Assembly (NCBI GenBank): GCA_964487525.1
Contig: CAZAQC010000037.1
Span: 1-5,989, forward strand
Length of the DNA: 5,989 nucleotides
Reading direction: 5' to 3'
From: UBA2177 sp964487525
Lineage (GTDB): Bacteria > Patescibacteriota > Dojkabacteria > SC72
Positions 1 through 5,442 of the stretch are shown piece by piece. Within the stretch, counting starts at the first letter, position 1, and the number at the start of each line of letters is the position of its first letter. The position numbers and the translations under genes were made by a program. The notes below the pieces were generated by a model. It was given only the letters and a program-made list of their open reading frames with translations, ran no database searches and was not told the DNA's origin.

Positions 1-1449
1 CTCATTAGGATTTGCAGTACCCTTAGTAACTTGCATAACCTGACCAAGTAAAAAACTAATACTAGCTTCCTTACCATTCTTGTAATCCTCTACGGCTTTT
101 GGATTATTATCAATAACATCTTTGATTATGTTATCTAAATTACCACTATTACTTTCTTTCTCTTTTTTTATACTATCTAACTCGTCAGATATATCCTTAT
201 TATTCTCTATACAATCTTTAAGTATTTCTTCTGCTTTTCCTTTTGTTAAAACTCCATCCTTAAAAGCCAATATCAAAAGTGAGAGATCAGGAATATCAAT
301 ATCAAGATTTCCTATGGCATATACTGTACCCATTAACCAATTAGAAGCCTCTATGGCTGCATCCTTTTCGTCTAGATTCTTACTAAGTTCTTTCTGTAGT
401 CTTTCGAAATATGATGCATTCTCCTTGGTTGAGGATATAACCTCAGCGGCATATTTGGAGATACCCCAGTCATTTACATATCTCTCTACAATTGTATTTG
501 GTAACTCTATTAATTCTTTAGATATTCTATCAATATCTTCCTTAGATACCTCTATTACTGGTATATCTGGTTCTGGCATATATCTATAGTCATCTGCTGT
601 TTCTTTACTTCTCTGAAATTCTGTAACACCCTTATCTGCATTCCAACCTCTAGTTTGCTGTATTATCTCTTTCCCATTCTCAATATCCTCTATTAATCTA
701 TTTACTTCATAATCAATAGATTTTTCTACAGCGGTTATTGATCCAATATTCTTTACTTCAACTTTCGAATTTAGTTTGTATCCATCTACAGGTAATATTT
801 GTCCATCTTCATCCTTCCATTTACCCTTCTCTTGTACAGATATGTTAGGTTCACATCTCATCTGTCCTTTCTCCATATCTGCATCTGATATATTCAAATA
901 TCTAGCTATCTGTCTTATCTTTGTTGCAAAATCTTTAGCATCTTTAGCATTTCTAATACATGGTTTAGTTACTATCTCTATCAAAGGTACTCCAGATTTG
1001 TTGTAATCAATTAAGGAATAATCTTTGCCTGTTGAGCTCTCGTTGTGGTGTGTTGACTTAGCGACATCTTCTTCTTGATGTATTCTTTCAATATCAATCT
1101 GAACACCATCTGATACCATTACATGTCCATTAGAGCAGATTGGTCCTTTGTACTGACTAATCTGATATCCCTTTGGTAAATCAGGATAGAAGTAATGTTT
1201 TCTGTCGAAATGTACCTCATTGTTAATATCACAGTTAGTAGCTAATCCCATTAATATACAAAGTTCAAGAGCCCTTCTGTTTGGTACAGGTAAAGCTCCT
1301 GGAAGTCCTAAACATACAGGACATACATGAGTATTTGGTTCTTTTTGAAAGTATCCAGTAGGGCACTTACAAAACATTTTAGATTTAGTTTTGGTCTGTA
1401 TGTGTATCTCTAATCCAATTATGACATCATATTTTTCTGTTAACATCAT
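1..1449 (-). CDS. gatB: Aspartyl/glutamyl-tRNA(Asn/Gln) amidotransferase subunit B (3' end cut by the window edge)
   Basis: GatB is the kinase and tRNA-binding subunit of GatCAB, which converts Glu-tRNA(Gln) and Asp-tRNA(Asn) to the amide forms in the cytosol. The reading frame is open for 483 codons to the left edge. Visible family blocks are GLEIH at residues 12-16, a zinc-type cysteine set C27, C29, C43 and C46 (CPVCLGLPGALPVPN starts at 43), then FDRKHYFYPDLPKGYQISQ, and further on the DYRYMPEPD block. The tail domain ends with a GQVMQVTKGTANPNE stretch that normally lies near the C-terminus, so only about 10-20 residues should be missing. Two ATGs sit in tandem (1449 and 1446) with an in-frame stop at 1458-1456, so the start is well bounded. 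The nearest G-rich stretch (GGGG, 1473-1470) is 20 nt upstream, too far for a normal SD. It follows the Fic-like gene by 23 bp. gatA and gatC are not in the window. Confidence 0.97.
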   Translation of the reverse strand, partial: MMLTEKYDVIIGLEIHIQTKTKSKMFCKCPTGYFQKEPNTHVCPVCLGLPGALPVPNRRALELCILMGLATNCDINNEVHFDRKHYFYPDLPKGYQISQYKGPICSNGHVMVSDGVQIDIERIHQEEDVAKSTHHNESSTGKDYSLIDYNKSGVPLIEIVTKPCIRNAKDAKDFATKIRQIARYLNISDADMEKGQMRCEPNISVQEKGKWKDEDGQILPVDGYKLNSKVEVKNIGSITAVEKSIDYEVNRLIEDIENGKEIIQQTRGWNADKGVTEFQRSKETADDYRYMPEPDIPVIEVSKEDIDRISKELIELPNTIVERYVNDWGISKYAAEVISSTKENASYFERLQKELSKNLDEKDAAIEASNWLMGTVYAIGNLDIDIPDLSLLILAFKDGVLTKGKAEEILKDCIENNKDISDELDSIKKEKESNSGNLDNIIKDVIDNNPKAVEDYKNGKEASISFLLGQVMQVTKGTANPNE

Positions 1450-1472
1450 GTAATGTTATCAATTTTAATCCC

Positions 1473-2543
1473 CTATATCAATTCTTCATCCTTTGGAGTC
1501 ATTTCTTTACTTAGTACATAGAATGTACCTCTGCCTCTACCTTTCTGCTTAATATATTTTTTCTCTAACATATCTAACAGATCTCTATATGAAGTCATGA
1601 AAGAAACCCCCATCATTTTAGTATATTTGTTTCTAGTAATTTTTTGATTAAGAGCAAGGTAATCAAGTAATTGTATCTGTCTTTGATTAAGATGTAGTTC
1701 TAAGGATCCTTGTTTTTTAACTTTCTTGTTGTAAGTATCTTTGTAATCATTGGTTACTTCCACTACTGTAAGGGAAACAGTATACAGAAATGCTTCTAGG
1801 AAGGTTGTTAAATCTAATTTACTCTTAGAAAGTTTAAAAGCGGAGAGTATATCTTCACTAATATTCTCTATACATGTAAAGAATGGAATTATATTGTCTG
1901 GATTGTATCCATATTTCTTTGTTAACATTTCAATAATGAGTATTGCTGTTATTTGATTCCCTGCTAAGAATGGTGCTTTATCTATGAACTCATACAGTAA
2001 TACTCCCATCTTTATTAATTTGTGATTATTATCATTCCCATTCTGTATCCATTCAAATATCTCATTAAAATGATTTCTAATATCTGTATTAGGGTAAAAA
2101 TCTCTAATCTTGTACCAGGTATCATATATTTCATTTGGTTTCTCAGAAAAAGCTCTAATCTTTGCTAAATCCCATTCATCTACAATCCCCTTTAATGCCA
2201 ACTTATTTATGTGTGAAGCTAGATCTATGGATGGTTTTAATGAATTACTATTGTTATATGATTTTACAAAGTCTTTAGAGCTTCTAAAATTTGTAAACAA
2301 GCGGAATGTCTTTTTTTGTGAAGGCATTTCTTGTCCTCTTTGTATTAGTAACGCTTGGTTGTAACCAATTGGATTTCCTACTAGTTCTCCCAAGCTTTGA
2401 ATATCTTCTGCACCATGTTTTTCTTCAAGAATATTTTTGTACTGTTCTGGTAGTTGTTTGTATTTTAACTCGTTAATACATACCTCATATTTAACTATGT
2501 AGTTAAGTATGAGGTTTGTTAGTGTATATTTTGGTGTTCTCAT
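1473..2543 (-). CDS. Fic-fold (Fido) protein with degenerate active site and C-terminal winged-helix-like domain
   Basis: This 356-aa protein has the layout of Fic proteins, which normally transfer AMP or other groups onto target proteins. An N-terminal helix region is followed by a Fic-type core (roughly residues 70-240) and a C-terminal segment, about 285-344, that looks like a winged helix (LNQRQIQLLDYLALNQKITR, then a basic KQKGRGRG wing). The Fic motif position reads APFLAGNQITAI (190-201), against the family HPFxxGNGRxxR: PF and GN are kept, but the catalytic His, the acidic residue, the second Gly and both Arg are gone. The region matching the inhibitory motif reads GELVGN (52-57), with Val where the inhibitory Glu is expected. 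It is therefore probably not an AMP transferase; a binding or regulatory role is an inference. The start at 2543 was chosen because the upstream in-frame ATG at 2582 lies inside tRNA-Thr. It follows that tRNA by 15 bp, has no clear SD, and precedes gatB. Confidence 0.72.
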   Translation of the reverse strand: MRTPKYTLTNLILNYIVKYEVCINELKYKQLPEQYKNILEEKHGAEDIQSLGELVGNPIGYNQALLIQRGQEMPSQKKTFRLFTNFRSSKDFVKSYNNSNSLKPSIDLASHINKLALKGIVDEWDLAKIRAFSEKPNEIYDTWYKIRDFYPNTDIRNHFNEIFEWIQNGNDNNHKLIKMGVLLYEFIDKAPFLAGNQITAILIIEMLTKKYGYNPDNIIPFFTCIENISEDILSAFKLSKSKLDLTTFLEAFLYTVSLTVVEVTNDYKDTYNKKVKKQGSLELHLNQRQIQLLDYLALNQKITRNKYTKMMGVSFMTSYRDLLDMLEKKYIKQKGRGRGTFYVLSKEMTPKDEELI

Positions 2544-2558
2544 ATATTTTTTAAAGAA

Positions 2559-2631
2559 AGCTGATGGATGGCATCGAACCAACGACCTTTCCCTTACGAA
2601 GGGAATGCTCTACCAACTGAGCTACATCAGC
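2559..2631 (-). tRNA. tRNA-Thr, anticodon CGU
   Basis: The complete cloverleaf can be read on the minus strand: acceptor GCTGATG/CATCAGC, D-arm GCTC/GAGC, anticodon stem TTCCC/GGGAA with loop TTCGTAA (anticodon CGT, reading ACG), five-base variable region, and T-arm GTTGG/CCATC with loop TTCGATG. The T-stem has one T-T mismatch (second pair). G1-C72 and C2-G71 agree with threonine identity. The discriminator is T and is followed by TTC, so CCA is not encoded and must be added after transcription. It is the first gene of an apparent transcript continuing into the Fic-like gene and gatB. Confidence 0.95.
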
Positions 2632-2643
2632 TAATGTAACAGT

Positions 2644-2672
2644 ATTGTAACAAAGAATAGGTGAGTCAACAA
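2644..2672 (-). promoter_or_regulatory. Promoter for tRNA-Thr and probably the downstream Fic-like gene and gatB
   Basis: On the minus strand there is a -35-like TTGTTG (2672-2667), a 17-bp spacer, and a -10 TACAAT (2649-2644) preceded by TGT, forming an extended -10 (TGTTACAAT). The predicted transcription start is near 2637, about six bases before the mature tRNA 5' end. Read by eye from the sequence, with no experimental support. Confidence 0.65.
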
Positions 2673-2721
2673 GAGTATGCTATTAAAATATGGTTAGTAT
2701 GTCAATATATTAGTAATGTAG

Positions 2722-2729
2722 TGTATAAT
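2722..2729 (+). promoter_or_regulatory. -10 box for the 206-aa gene, close to its start codon
   Basis: A consensus TATAAT lies at 2724-2729, directly preceded by TG (without the usual intervening base). It ends 8 nt before the GTG at 2738, so transcription should begin at or within two bases of that codon. No good -35 match is seen at the 16-18 bp spacings. The element is divergent from the tRNA-Thr promoter. Confidence 0.5.
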
Positions 2730-2737
2730 TGCTCCTT

Positions 2738-3358
2738 GTGGAAAAGGATTTTATTAAATATTTAAAAACAGAAGTTAATCTGTATCAAAACAGAGACCCA
2801 AGAAATCATATTATGGATGGAGAGCCAAGGTCTTTGTATTGGTACAGGTATAGGGAGACATATGGCCTTTTGAAGAATCATCTAAAAATTGGAAAAAAGA
2901 TTTATTCTCCTTTAAGGCTTCATGATGTTGTATCTCCTGATGTTTTCCTTTCAAGATTTTGTGTAAATGAAGAATATAATCTTTTTGATTTACCTATTGT
3001 ATTTGTAGGAAACAATCTTTTAACACCTTTCAGTTTTGATGTTAAGAAGAAAGATAGGGCAGTTGTTGATGGTGTAGAGTTCCCTGGAATATCAGCTACT
3101 ATTGGATTTACAGACAACTTAGCAGAAACATGTGGAGGTATATTTGACAGAGATTGTAGAAGACAGGATAGGATGTATTGTACAACGGTTGGTCAAATAG
3201 AAGAGTGTAATTATTCTGTTTACTATCTTCCAACTGAGAATCAACCACTTCATGTTAGGTTAGTGCATGATATACATGAATCAAATCCAATTGAGCATCT
3301 TCCTCCCTTTAAGGATAGAGGATTATTAGCAGAAACTTTTTCACAGGGTAAATATTAA
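2738..3358 (+). CDS. Hypothetical protein, 206 aa, with evenly spaced cysteines
   Basis: I do not recognise this protein. From the GTG at 2738 it has 206 residues, no signal peptide and no convincing membrane segment, so it is probably cytosolic. The N-terminus is rich in Lys, Tyr and Arg (for example YWYRYRETYG, 34-43). The C-terminal half carries C132, C140, C148 and C157, spaced by 8, 8 and 9 residues, in addition to C75, and has several histidines at 171-187. Such spacing could indicate metal binding, but no known motif is matched. A TTG at 2729 is also in frame, but it overlaps the last base of the -10 box and would fall before the predicted transcription start. The gene ends 6 bp before the convergent tRNA-Gly. 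Codon use matches its neighbours, so it looks resident. An unbroken frame with a well-placed promoter makes it a likely real gene. Confidence 0.75.
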   Translation: MEKDFIKYLKTEVNLYQNRDPRNHIMDGEPRSLYWYRYRETYGLLKNHLKIGKKIYSPLRLHDVVSPDVFLSRFCVNEEYNLFDLPIVFVGNNLLTPFSFDVKKKDRAVVDGVEFPGISATIGFTDNLAETCGGIFDRDCRRQDRMYCTTVGQIEECNYSVYYLPTENQPLHVRLVHDIHESNPIEHLPPFKDRGLLAETFSQGKY

Positions 3359-3364
3359 AAATAG

Positions 3365-3440
3365 TGGAGCGAGAGACGGGATTCGAACCCGCGACCTTCT
3401 ACTTGGGAAGCAGACATTCTACCAACTGAACTACTCTCGC
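3365..3440 (-). tRNA. tRNA-Gly, anticodon CCC
   Basis: A full cloverleaf is seen on the minus strand: acceptor GCGAGAG/CTCTCGC, D-arm GTTC/GAAT (last pair weak), anticodon stem TCTGC/GTAGA with loop TTCCCAA (anticodon CCC, reading GGG), and T-arm GCGGG/CCCGT with loop TTCGAAT. The discriminator is T and CCA is encoded (3367-3365), unlike tRNA-Thr in this window. G1-C72, C2-G71, U73 and C35-C36 fit glycine identity. A possible -10 TAAAAT lies at 3455-3450, nine bases upstream, without a convincing -35. It could instead depend on read-through from the gene upstream. Confidence 0.96.
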
Positions 3441-3461
3441 ATTATTGTCATTTTACTAAGA

Positions 3462-3487
3462 AAAAGGGACTATATCTAGTCCCTTTT
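3462..3487 (-). terminator. Rho-independent terminator after the YtxH-like gene, possibly bidirectional
   Basis: The 11-bp perfect stem AAAAGGGACTA/TAGTCCCTTTT surrounds a 4-base loop (TATC). On the minus strand it is followed by TTTTTCTTA-type sequence and lies 26 bp after the YtxH-like stop codon, separating that gene from tRNA-Gly. On the plus strand the T-run is only four bases, but it could also stop transcripts of the convergent 206-aa gene after they have crossed tRNA-Gly in antisense. Confidence 0.8.
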
Positions 3488-3513
3488 AATTACACATTAA
3501 TTACTTTGTTAGC

Positions 3514-3882
3514 TTACTTAGATAATTCCTTTCCAATCATTCTCCAATCTGATTTTAATTGTTCAGCTAATTTCTGTGCTGCTGACTTAGTTACTTTTGC
3601 ATCATTCTTAAATTCATCTACAACCTCAGCAACTAATTCTTGGTACTTTGTTTCATCTAACTTCCCACCAGCCTTCTTTACATTAGCTACTTTCTTTTCT
3701 ACCTCTTTCTTAGCACTCATGTATGCATCTTCTGCCCTTTCTTTCAGATCTACTGCTAACTTCTTGATATCCTCTCTAGTTTCCTCTCCTGACTTTGGTG
3801 CTAAAAGTATACCTGCCACCACTCCTGCAACTGTCCCGAATAATAATCCTTTCATAAATGATTCTGCACTGTTGTTACTCAT
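3514..3882 (-). CDS. YtxH-like membrane-anchored protein
   Basis: This 122-aa protein has the YtxH layout. A glycine-rich hydrophobic segment at residues 11-28 (KGLLFGTVAGVVAGILLA) is followed directly by the family hallmark APKSGEETRED (28-38), then a long, charged, mostly helical tail rich in Lys, Glu and Ala that could form a coiled coil or amphipathic helices. The family is widespread; its members are small single-span envelope proteins, often stress-associated in Firmicutes, with no firmly known biochemical activity. No SD precedes the ATG; an extended -10-like element ends 7 nt before it. A terminator follows. It lies 65 bp after the small acidic membrane protein gene in the same orientation, so the two may share an envelope-related context, but each appears to have its own promoter. 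Confidence 0.85.
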   Translation of the reverse strand: MSNNSAESFMKGLLFGTVAGVVAGILLAPKSGEETREDIKKLAVDLKERAEDAYMSAKKEVEKKVANVKKAGGKLDETKYQELVAEVVDEFKNDAKVTKSAAQKLAEQLKSDWRMIGKELSK

Positions 3883-3889
3883 AATTATT

Positions 3890-3898
3890 GTTTTAACA
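3890..3898 (-). promoter_or_regulatory. Extended -10 candidate just before the YtxH-like gene
   Basis: The minus strand reads TGTTAAAAC (3898-3890), a TGn extension plus a 4/6 match to TATAAT, ending 7 nt before the ATG. This would give a leaderless mRNA. It overlaps a perfect palindrome, ATTGTT-TT-AACAAT (3887-3900), which could alternatively be an operator. The match is weak for such AT-rich DNA. Confidence 0.35.
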
Positions 3899-3909
3899 AT
3901 TTAAATATC

Positions 3910-3939
3910 TTACATATATATTAATACATATGTATGTAA
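3910..3939. repeat. AT-rich inverted repeat between two small envelope genes
   Basis: TTACATA (3910-3916) and TATGTAA (3933-3939) form a 7-bp inverted repeat with a 16-bp middle that is also partly palindromic. There is no T-run as in a terminator. The stretch 3911-3931 matches 4226-4246, at the next gene's start, in 17 of 21 positions, suggesting a shared promoter or operator-like sequence, though low complexity makes chance similarity likely. Confidence 0.3.
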
Positions 3940-3947
3940 ATTACCAA

Positions 3948-4226
3948 TTAAAATTTGAAGAACTTGAGAATTAGATAACAGATTATTAAGAAAAGACAAG
4001 GTATTAATATTGCAGCTAAAATAGTAAGAAAGGATGTAGGTTCTTTTTGTATCTCTGTATTCTCTGATTCTAATTTGTCAGAGAGAGTTTCTTTCTCTTC
4101 AACATTTTCTTCCTGAACTTCTTCTACTACATTACTTTCTTCGTCACTTTCAGTTTGAGCAAAAGCTGGTAGAGTAGGTGTGATTAGGAAAAATGTTAAA
4201 AGTAGTATTACAAGGAATTTCTTCAT
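3948..4226 (-). CDS. Small acidic secreted protein with C-terminal membrane anchor
   Basis: I do not recognise a family. The 92-aa product has three clear parts. A Sec-type signal peptide (KK, then a hydrophobic core, with a likely cut after AFA at residues 21-23) comes first. A strongly acidic linker, about 25-62, is dominated by Glu, Asp and Ser. A C-terminal membrane span, about 65-88, is followed by a short basic tail KFFKF. The expected product is an envelope protein with the acidic segment outside and the basic end in the cytoplasm. The start codon at 4226 has no SD and lies 6 nt after a TGTTAGCAT element. It is divergent from rnhB with 24 bp between start codons and lies upstream of the YtxH-like gene. 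Sortase or sorting motifs are not visible. Confidence 0.75.
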   Translation of the reverse strand: MKKFLVILLLTFFLITPTLPAFAQTESDEESNVVEEVQEENVEEKETLSDKLESENTEIQKEPTSFLTILAAILIPCLFLIICYLILKFFKF

Positions 4227-4232
4227 ACATAT

Positions 4233-4242
4233 ATGCTAACAT
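4233..4242. promoter_or_regulatory. Overlapping divergent extended -10 elements (two-way promoter candidate)
   Basis: The plus strand reads TGCTAACAT (4234-4242), ending 8 nt before the rnhB ATG at 4251. The minus strand reads TGTTAGCAT (4241-4233), ending 6 nt before the ATG at 4226. Each is a TGn extension plus a 4/6 -10 match, and they share almost all their bases. Only 24 bp separate the two start codons, so each upstream promoter half must lie within the opposite gene. Confidence 0.45.
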
Positions 4243-4250
4243 ATATACAT

Positions 4251-4874
4251 ATGATATATCCAGATACTAAGTTAGAAGAAAAATTATGGAAAGAGGGATA
4301 CAAGATTGTATTAGGTCTTGATGAAGCTGGTAGAGGGCCTCTAGCAGGTCCTGTAGTGGCTGCAGGAGTGGTTATTAGTAATATTAACCAAGTTATACCT
4401 TTTGTTAGGGATAGTAAGAAAATGACAGAGAAGAGAAGGAATGAGGCATTTGATGAAATACAGAAGATATCTACAGCTTTTGGTATAGGGGTAGTTAGTG
4501 CAAGGGATATAGATAGGATGGGGATACAGAAAGCAGTACTTGAGGCTATGAGTATTGCTTTAGAGATTGTTGAAACAAAGTTAGATACCAAAGTAGACTA
4601 CATTATTGCTGATGGAGAGAATATTCTTAGTATCAAGAATTACAAAATGAAGAAGATAAATAGTGGAGATCTATTACATTATTCAATATCAGCTGGTTCA
4701 GTATTAGCGAAGGTAACAAGGGACAGGATTATGCATGAATATAATACAAAGTATCCAGTATATGGTTTTGATACACATGTAGGGTATGGTACTAAGAAGC
4801 ATATTGAAGCATTAAAGAAGTATGGTATATGTGATATTCATAGGAAGAGTTTTAGACCAATTAGTGACTTCTAA
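4251..4874 (+). CDS. rnhB: Ribonuclease HII
   Basis: RNase HII cuts the RNA strand of RNA-DNA hybrids and removes single misincorporated ribonucleotides from DNA. From the ATG at 4251 the product is 207 aa, the usual size. Landmarks in order: GLDEAGRGPLAGPVVAAGVV with D24 and E25, DSKKM (54-58), ADG with D121, SGDLLHYSISAGSVLAKVTRD (starting at 138) with D140, YGFDTHVGYGT (171-181), and HRKSF (197-201). The four expected acidic residues are D24, E25, D121 and D140. One small deviation is Val177, where the family usually has Lys (HKGYGT). An ATG at 4233 would add six residues, but it overlaps the -10 element and leaves only 6 bp to the opposite start codon, so 4251 is preferred. No SD is seen, which suggests a leaderless transcript. 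Confidence 0.97.
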   Translation: MIYPDTKLEEKLWKEGYKIVLGLDEAGRGPLAGPVVAAGVVISNINQVIPFVRDSKKMTEKRRNEAFDEIQKISTAFGIGVVSARDIDRMGIQKAVLEAMSIALEIVETKLDTKVDYIIADGENILSIKNYKMKKINSGDLLHYSISAGSVLAKVTRDRIMHEYNTKYPVYGFDTHVGYGTKKHIEALKKYGICDIHRKSFRPISDF

Positions 4875-4877
4875 AGA

Positions 4878-4906
4878 GTGAAATTTTATACCAAATATGA
4901 TATACT
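4878..4906 (+). promoter_or_regulatory. Promoter for the four-cysteine secreted protein gene
   Basis: GTGAAA (4878-4883, 4/6 match to TTGACA), a 17-bp spacer, and TATACT (4901-4906, 5/6 match) preceded by TGA form an extended -10. It begins four bases after the rnhB stop codon. The predicted start near 4913 gives a leader of about 160 nt, long for this window. Confidence 0.5.
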
Positions 4907-4985
4907 ATGGGTCTGTATGGGTGTATATCCTACGGAACTGCTCTTTAATAACCCAATCTATATATTCCAATTTTCTTTTTCCAAG

Positions 4986-5044
4986 TATATTACTTGCGAC
5001 TAGTATTAATCAGTTATCTGGTTAGTAGTATTGCAAGTAATATA
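4986..5044 (+). repeat. Long near-perfect hairpin upstream of a ribosome binding site
   Basis: TATATTACTTGC (4986-4997) pairs perfectly with GCAAGTAATATA (5033-5044). Inside, TATTAATCAG (5004-5013) pairs with CTGGTTAGTA (5018-5027) through ten pairs, two of them G-U, around a TTAT loop, leaving a short internal loop between the stems. The hairpin ends 16 nt before the SD and is not followed by a T-run, so it is not an ordinary terminator. It could protect or control the mRNA, or be a mobile-element remnant. Confidence 0.7.
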
Positions 5045-5060
5045 TTAAAAATTATAAATA

Positions 5061-5066
5061 AAGGAG
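5061..5066 (+). promoter_or_regulatory. Strong Shine-Dalgarno sequence (AAGGAG)
   Basis: AAGGAG lies 8 nt before the ATG at 5075 and decides that start over the in-frame TTG at 4994, which lies inside the hairpin stem. It is the only convincing SD in the window; the other genes lack one. Confidence 0.85.
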
Positions 5067-5074
5067 AAGAGAAA

Positions 5075-5437
5075 ATGAAAGGTTTTTTTGTAACGGTGTT
5101 CGTTGGCGTAATCGCCATAGTAATCTTTTTCTTGGCTATGTCATGGGCTGATGGAGGTGTACATCCAAATCTGCCAGAGAATGCAGTGTCATATCCAGAA
5201 CATGTGCCAACAAAGGCATATGAATTTCCAAATGTACAAGGTTTTGAACGTGTTTCAAAATACAATTATAATTGGAAATGCGGATGGTCTGCATATCCCG
5301 TTAACGGAGTGTCTCGACAATTTATCACAGCATACGAAGGAAAATTATTTATATGCCAAGATGGTATTCCAATAGTTAAACATTGTGATAATGGGGTGAA
5401 AAAGATGCCCGATGGGTATCACGATAGTTGCAAATAG
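5075..5437 (+). CDS. Small membrane-anchored or secreted four-cysteine protein
   Basis: I do not recognise this 120-aa protein. Residues 1-24 are a hydrophobic N-terminus (MKGFFVTVFVGVIAIVIFFL, then AMSWA) that serves as a membrane anchor or signal peptide. The remaining ~95 residues should lie outside and are rich in Pro, Tyr, Asn and Gly. C69, C94, C104 and C119 are the only cysteines, enough for two disulphide bonds. Codon use differs from the neighbours: CGT, CGA, CTG, ATC, GCC and CCC occur here, whereas the surrounding genes prefer AGA/AGG and TTA. Together with its strong SD, long structured leader and strong terminator, this makes it a self-contained unit of possibly foreign origin. 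No toxin, pilin or enzyme motif was recognised. It lies between rnhB and the Nudix-like gene without an obvious functional link to either. Confidence 0.85.
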   Translation: MKGFFVTVFVGVIAIVIFFLAMSWADGGVHPNLPENAVSYPEHVPTKAYEFPNVQGFERVSKYNYNWKCGWSAYPVNGVSRQFITAYEGKLFICQDGIPIVKHCDNGVKKMPDGYHDSCK

Positions 5438-5442
5438 ATTGG

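Larger units (their letters stand above)
4913..5074 (+). promoter_or_regulatory. Structured 5' leader of the 120-aa gene
   Basis: The non-coding stretch between rnhB and the 120-aa gene is 200 bp and this is its transcribed part if the promoter call is right. It holds a small bulged hairpin (GTA-GGGT, 4915-4922, with ATCCTAC, 4927-4933), the segment ACCCAATCTA (4951-4960) complementary to the gene's end, a pyrimidine-rich tract (about 4967-4982), the long hairpin at 4986-5044, and the SD. I do not recognise a known riboswitch or RNA family. Confidence 0.4.

Noticed and set aside
122..1006. Plus-strand frames within 122-589 and 776-1006
   Set aside because: Both lie opposite gatB, whose family blocks are unmistakable; they are low-complexity Ser/Leu/Ile-rich shadows.
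1450..1475. GGGG at 1473-1470 as the Shine-Dalgarno of gatB
   Set aside because: The 20-nt spacing to the ATG is far beyond the functional range.
2544..2582. A 13-residue N-terminal extension of the Fic-like protein starting at 2582
   Set aside because: It would begin inside the T-arm of the clear tRNA-Thr gene; the ATG at 2543 clears the tRNA.
2729..2737. TTG start for the 206-aa protein
   Set aside because: It overlaps the last base of TATAAT, so it would precede the expected transcription start.
3506..3904. Plus-strand frame of 132 codons
   Set aside because: It is the antisense of the YtxH-like gene, whose minus-strand product has a recognisable family motif.
4233..4250. Upstream ATG for rnhB
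   Set aside because: It adds six residues outside the family's usual start, lies within the -10 element and leaves 6 bp to the opposite gene's start codon.
4223..4591. Minus-strand frame of 122 codons opposite rnhB
   Set aside because: It is a shadow of the well-supported RNase HII gene and overlaps the divergent gene's start.
4994..5074. TTG start giving a 147-aa version of the four-cysteine protein
   Set aside because: It lies in the stem of the leader hairpin without an SD, whereas the ATG at 5075 has AAGGAG at ideal spacing and a normal hydrophobic N-terminus.
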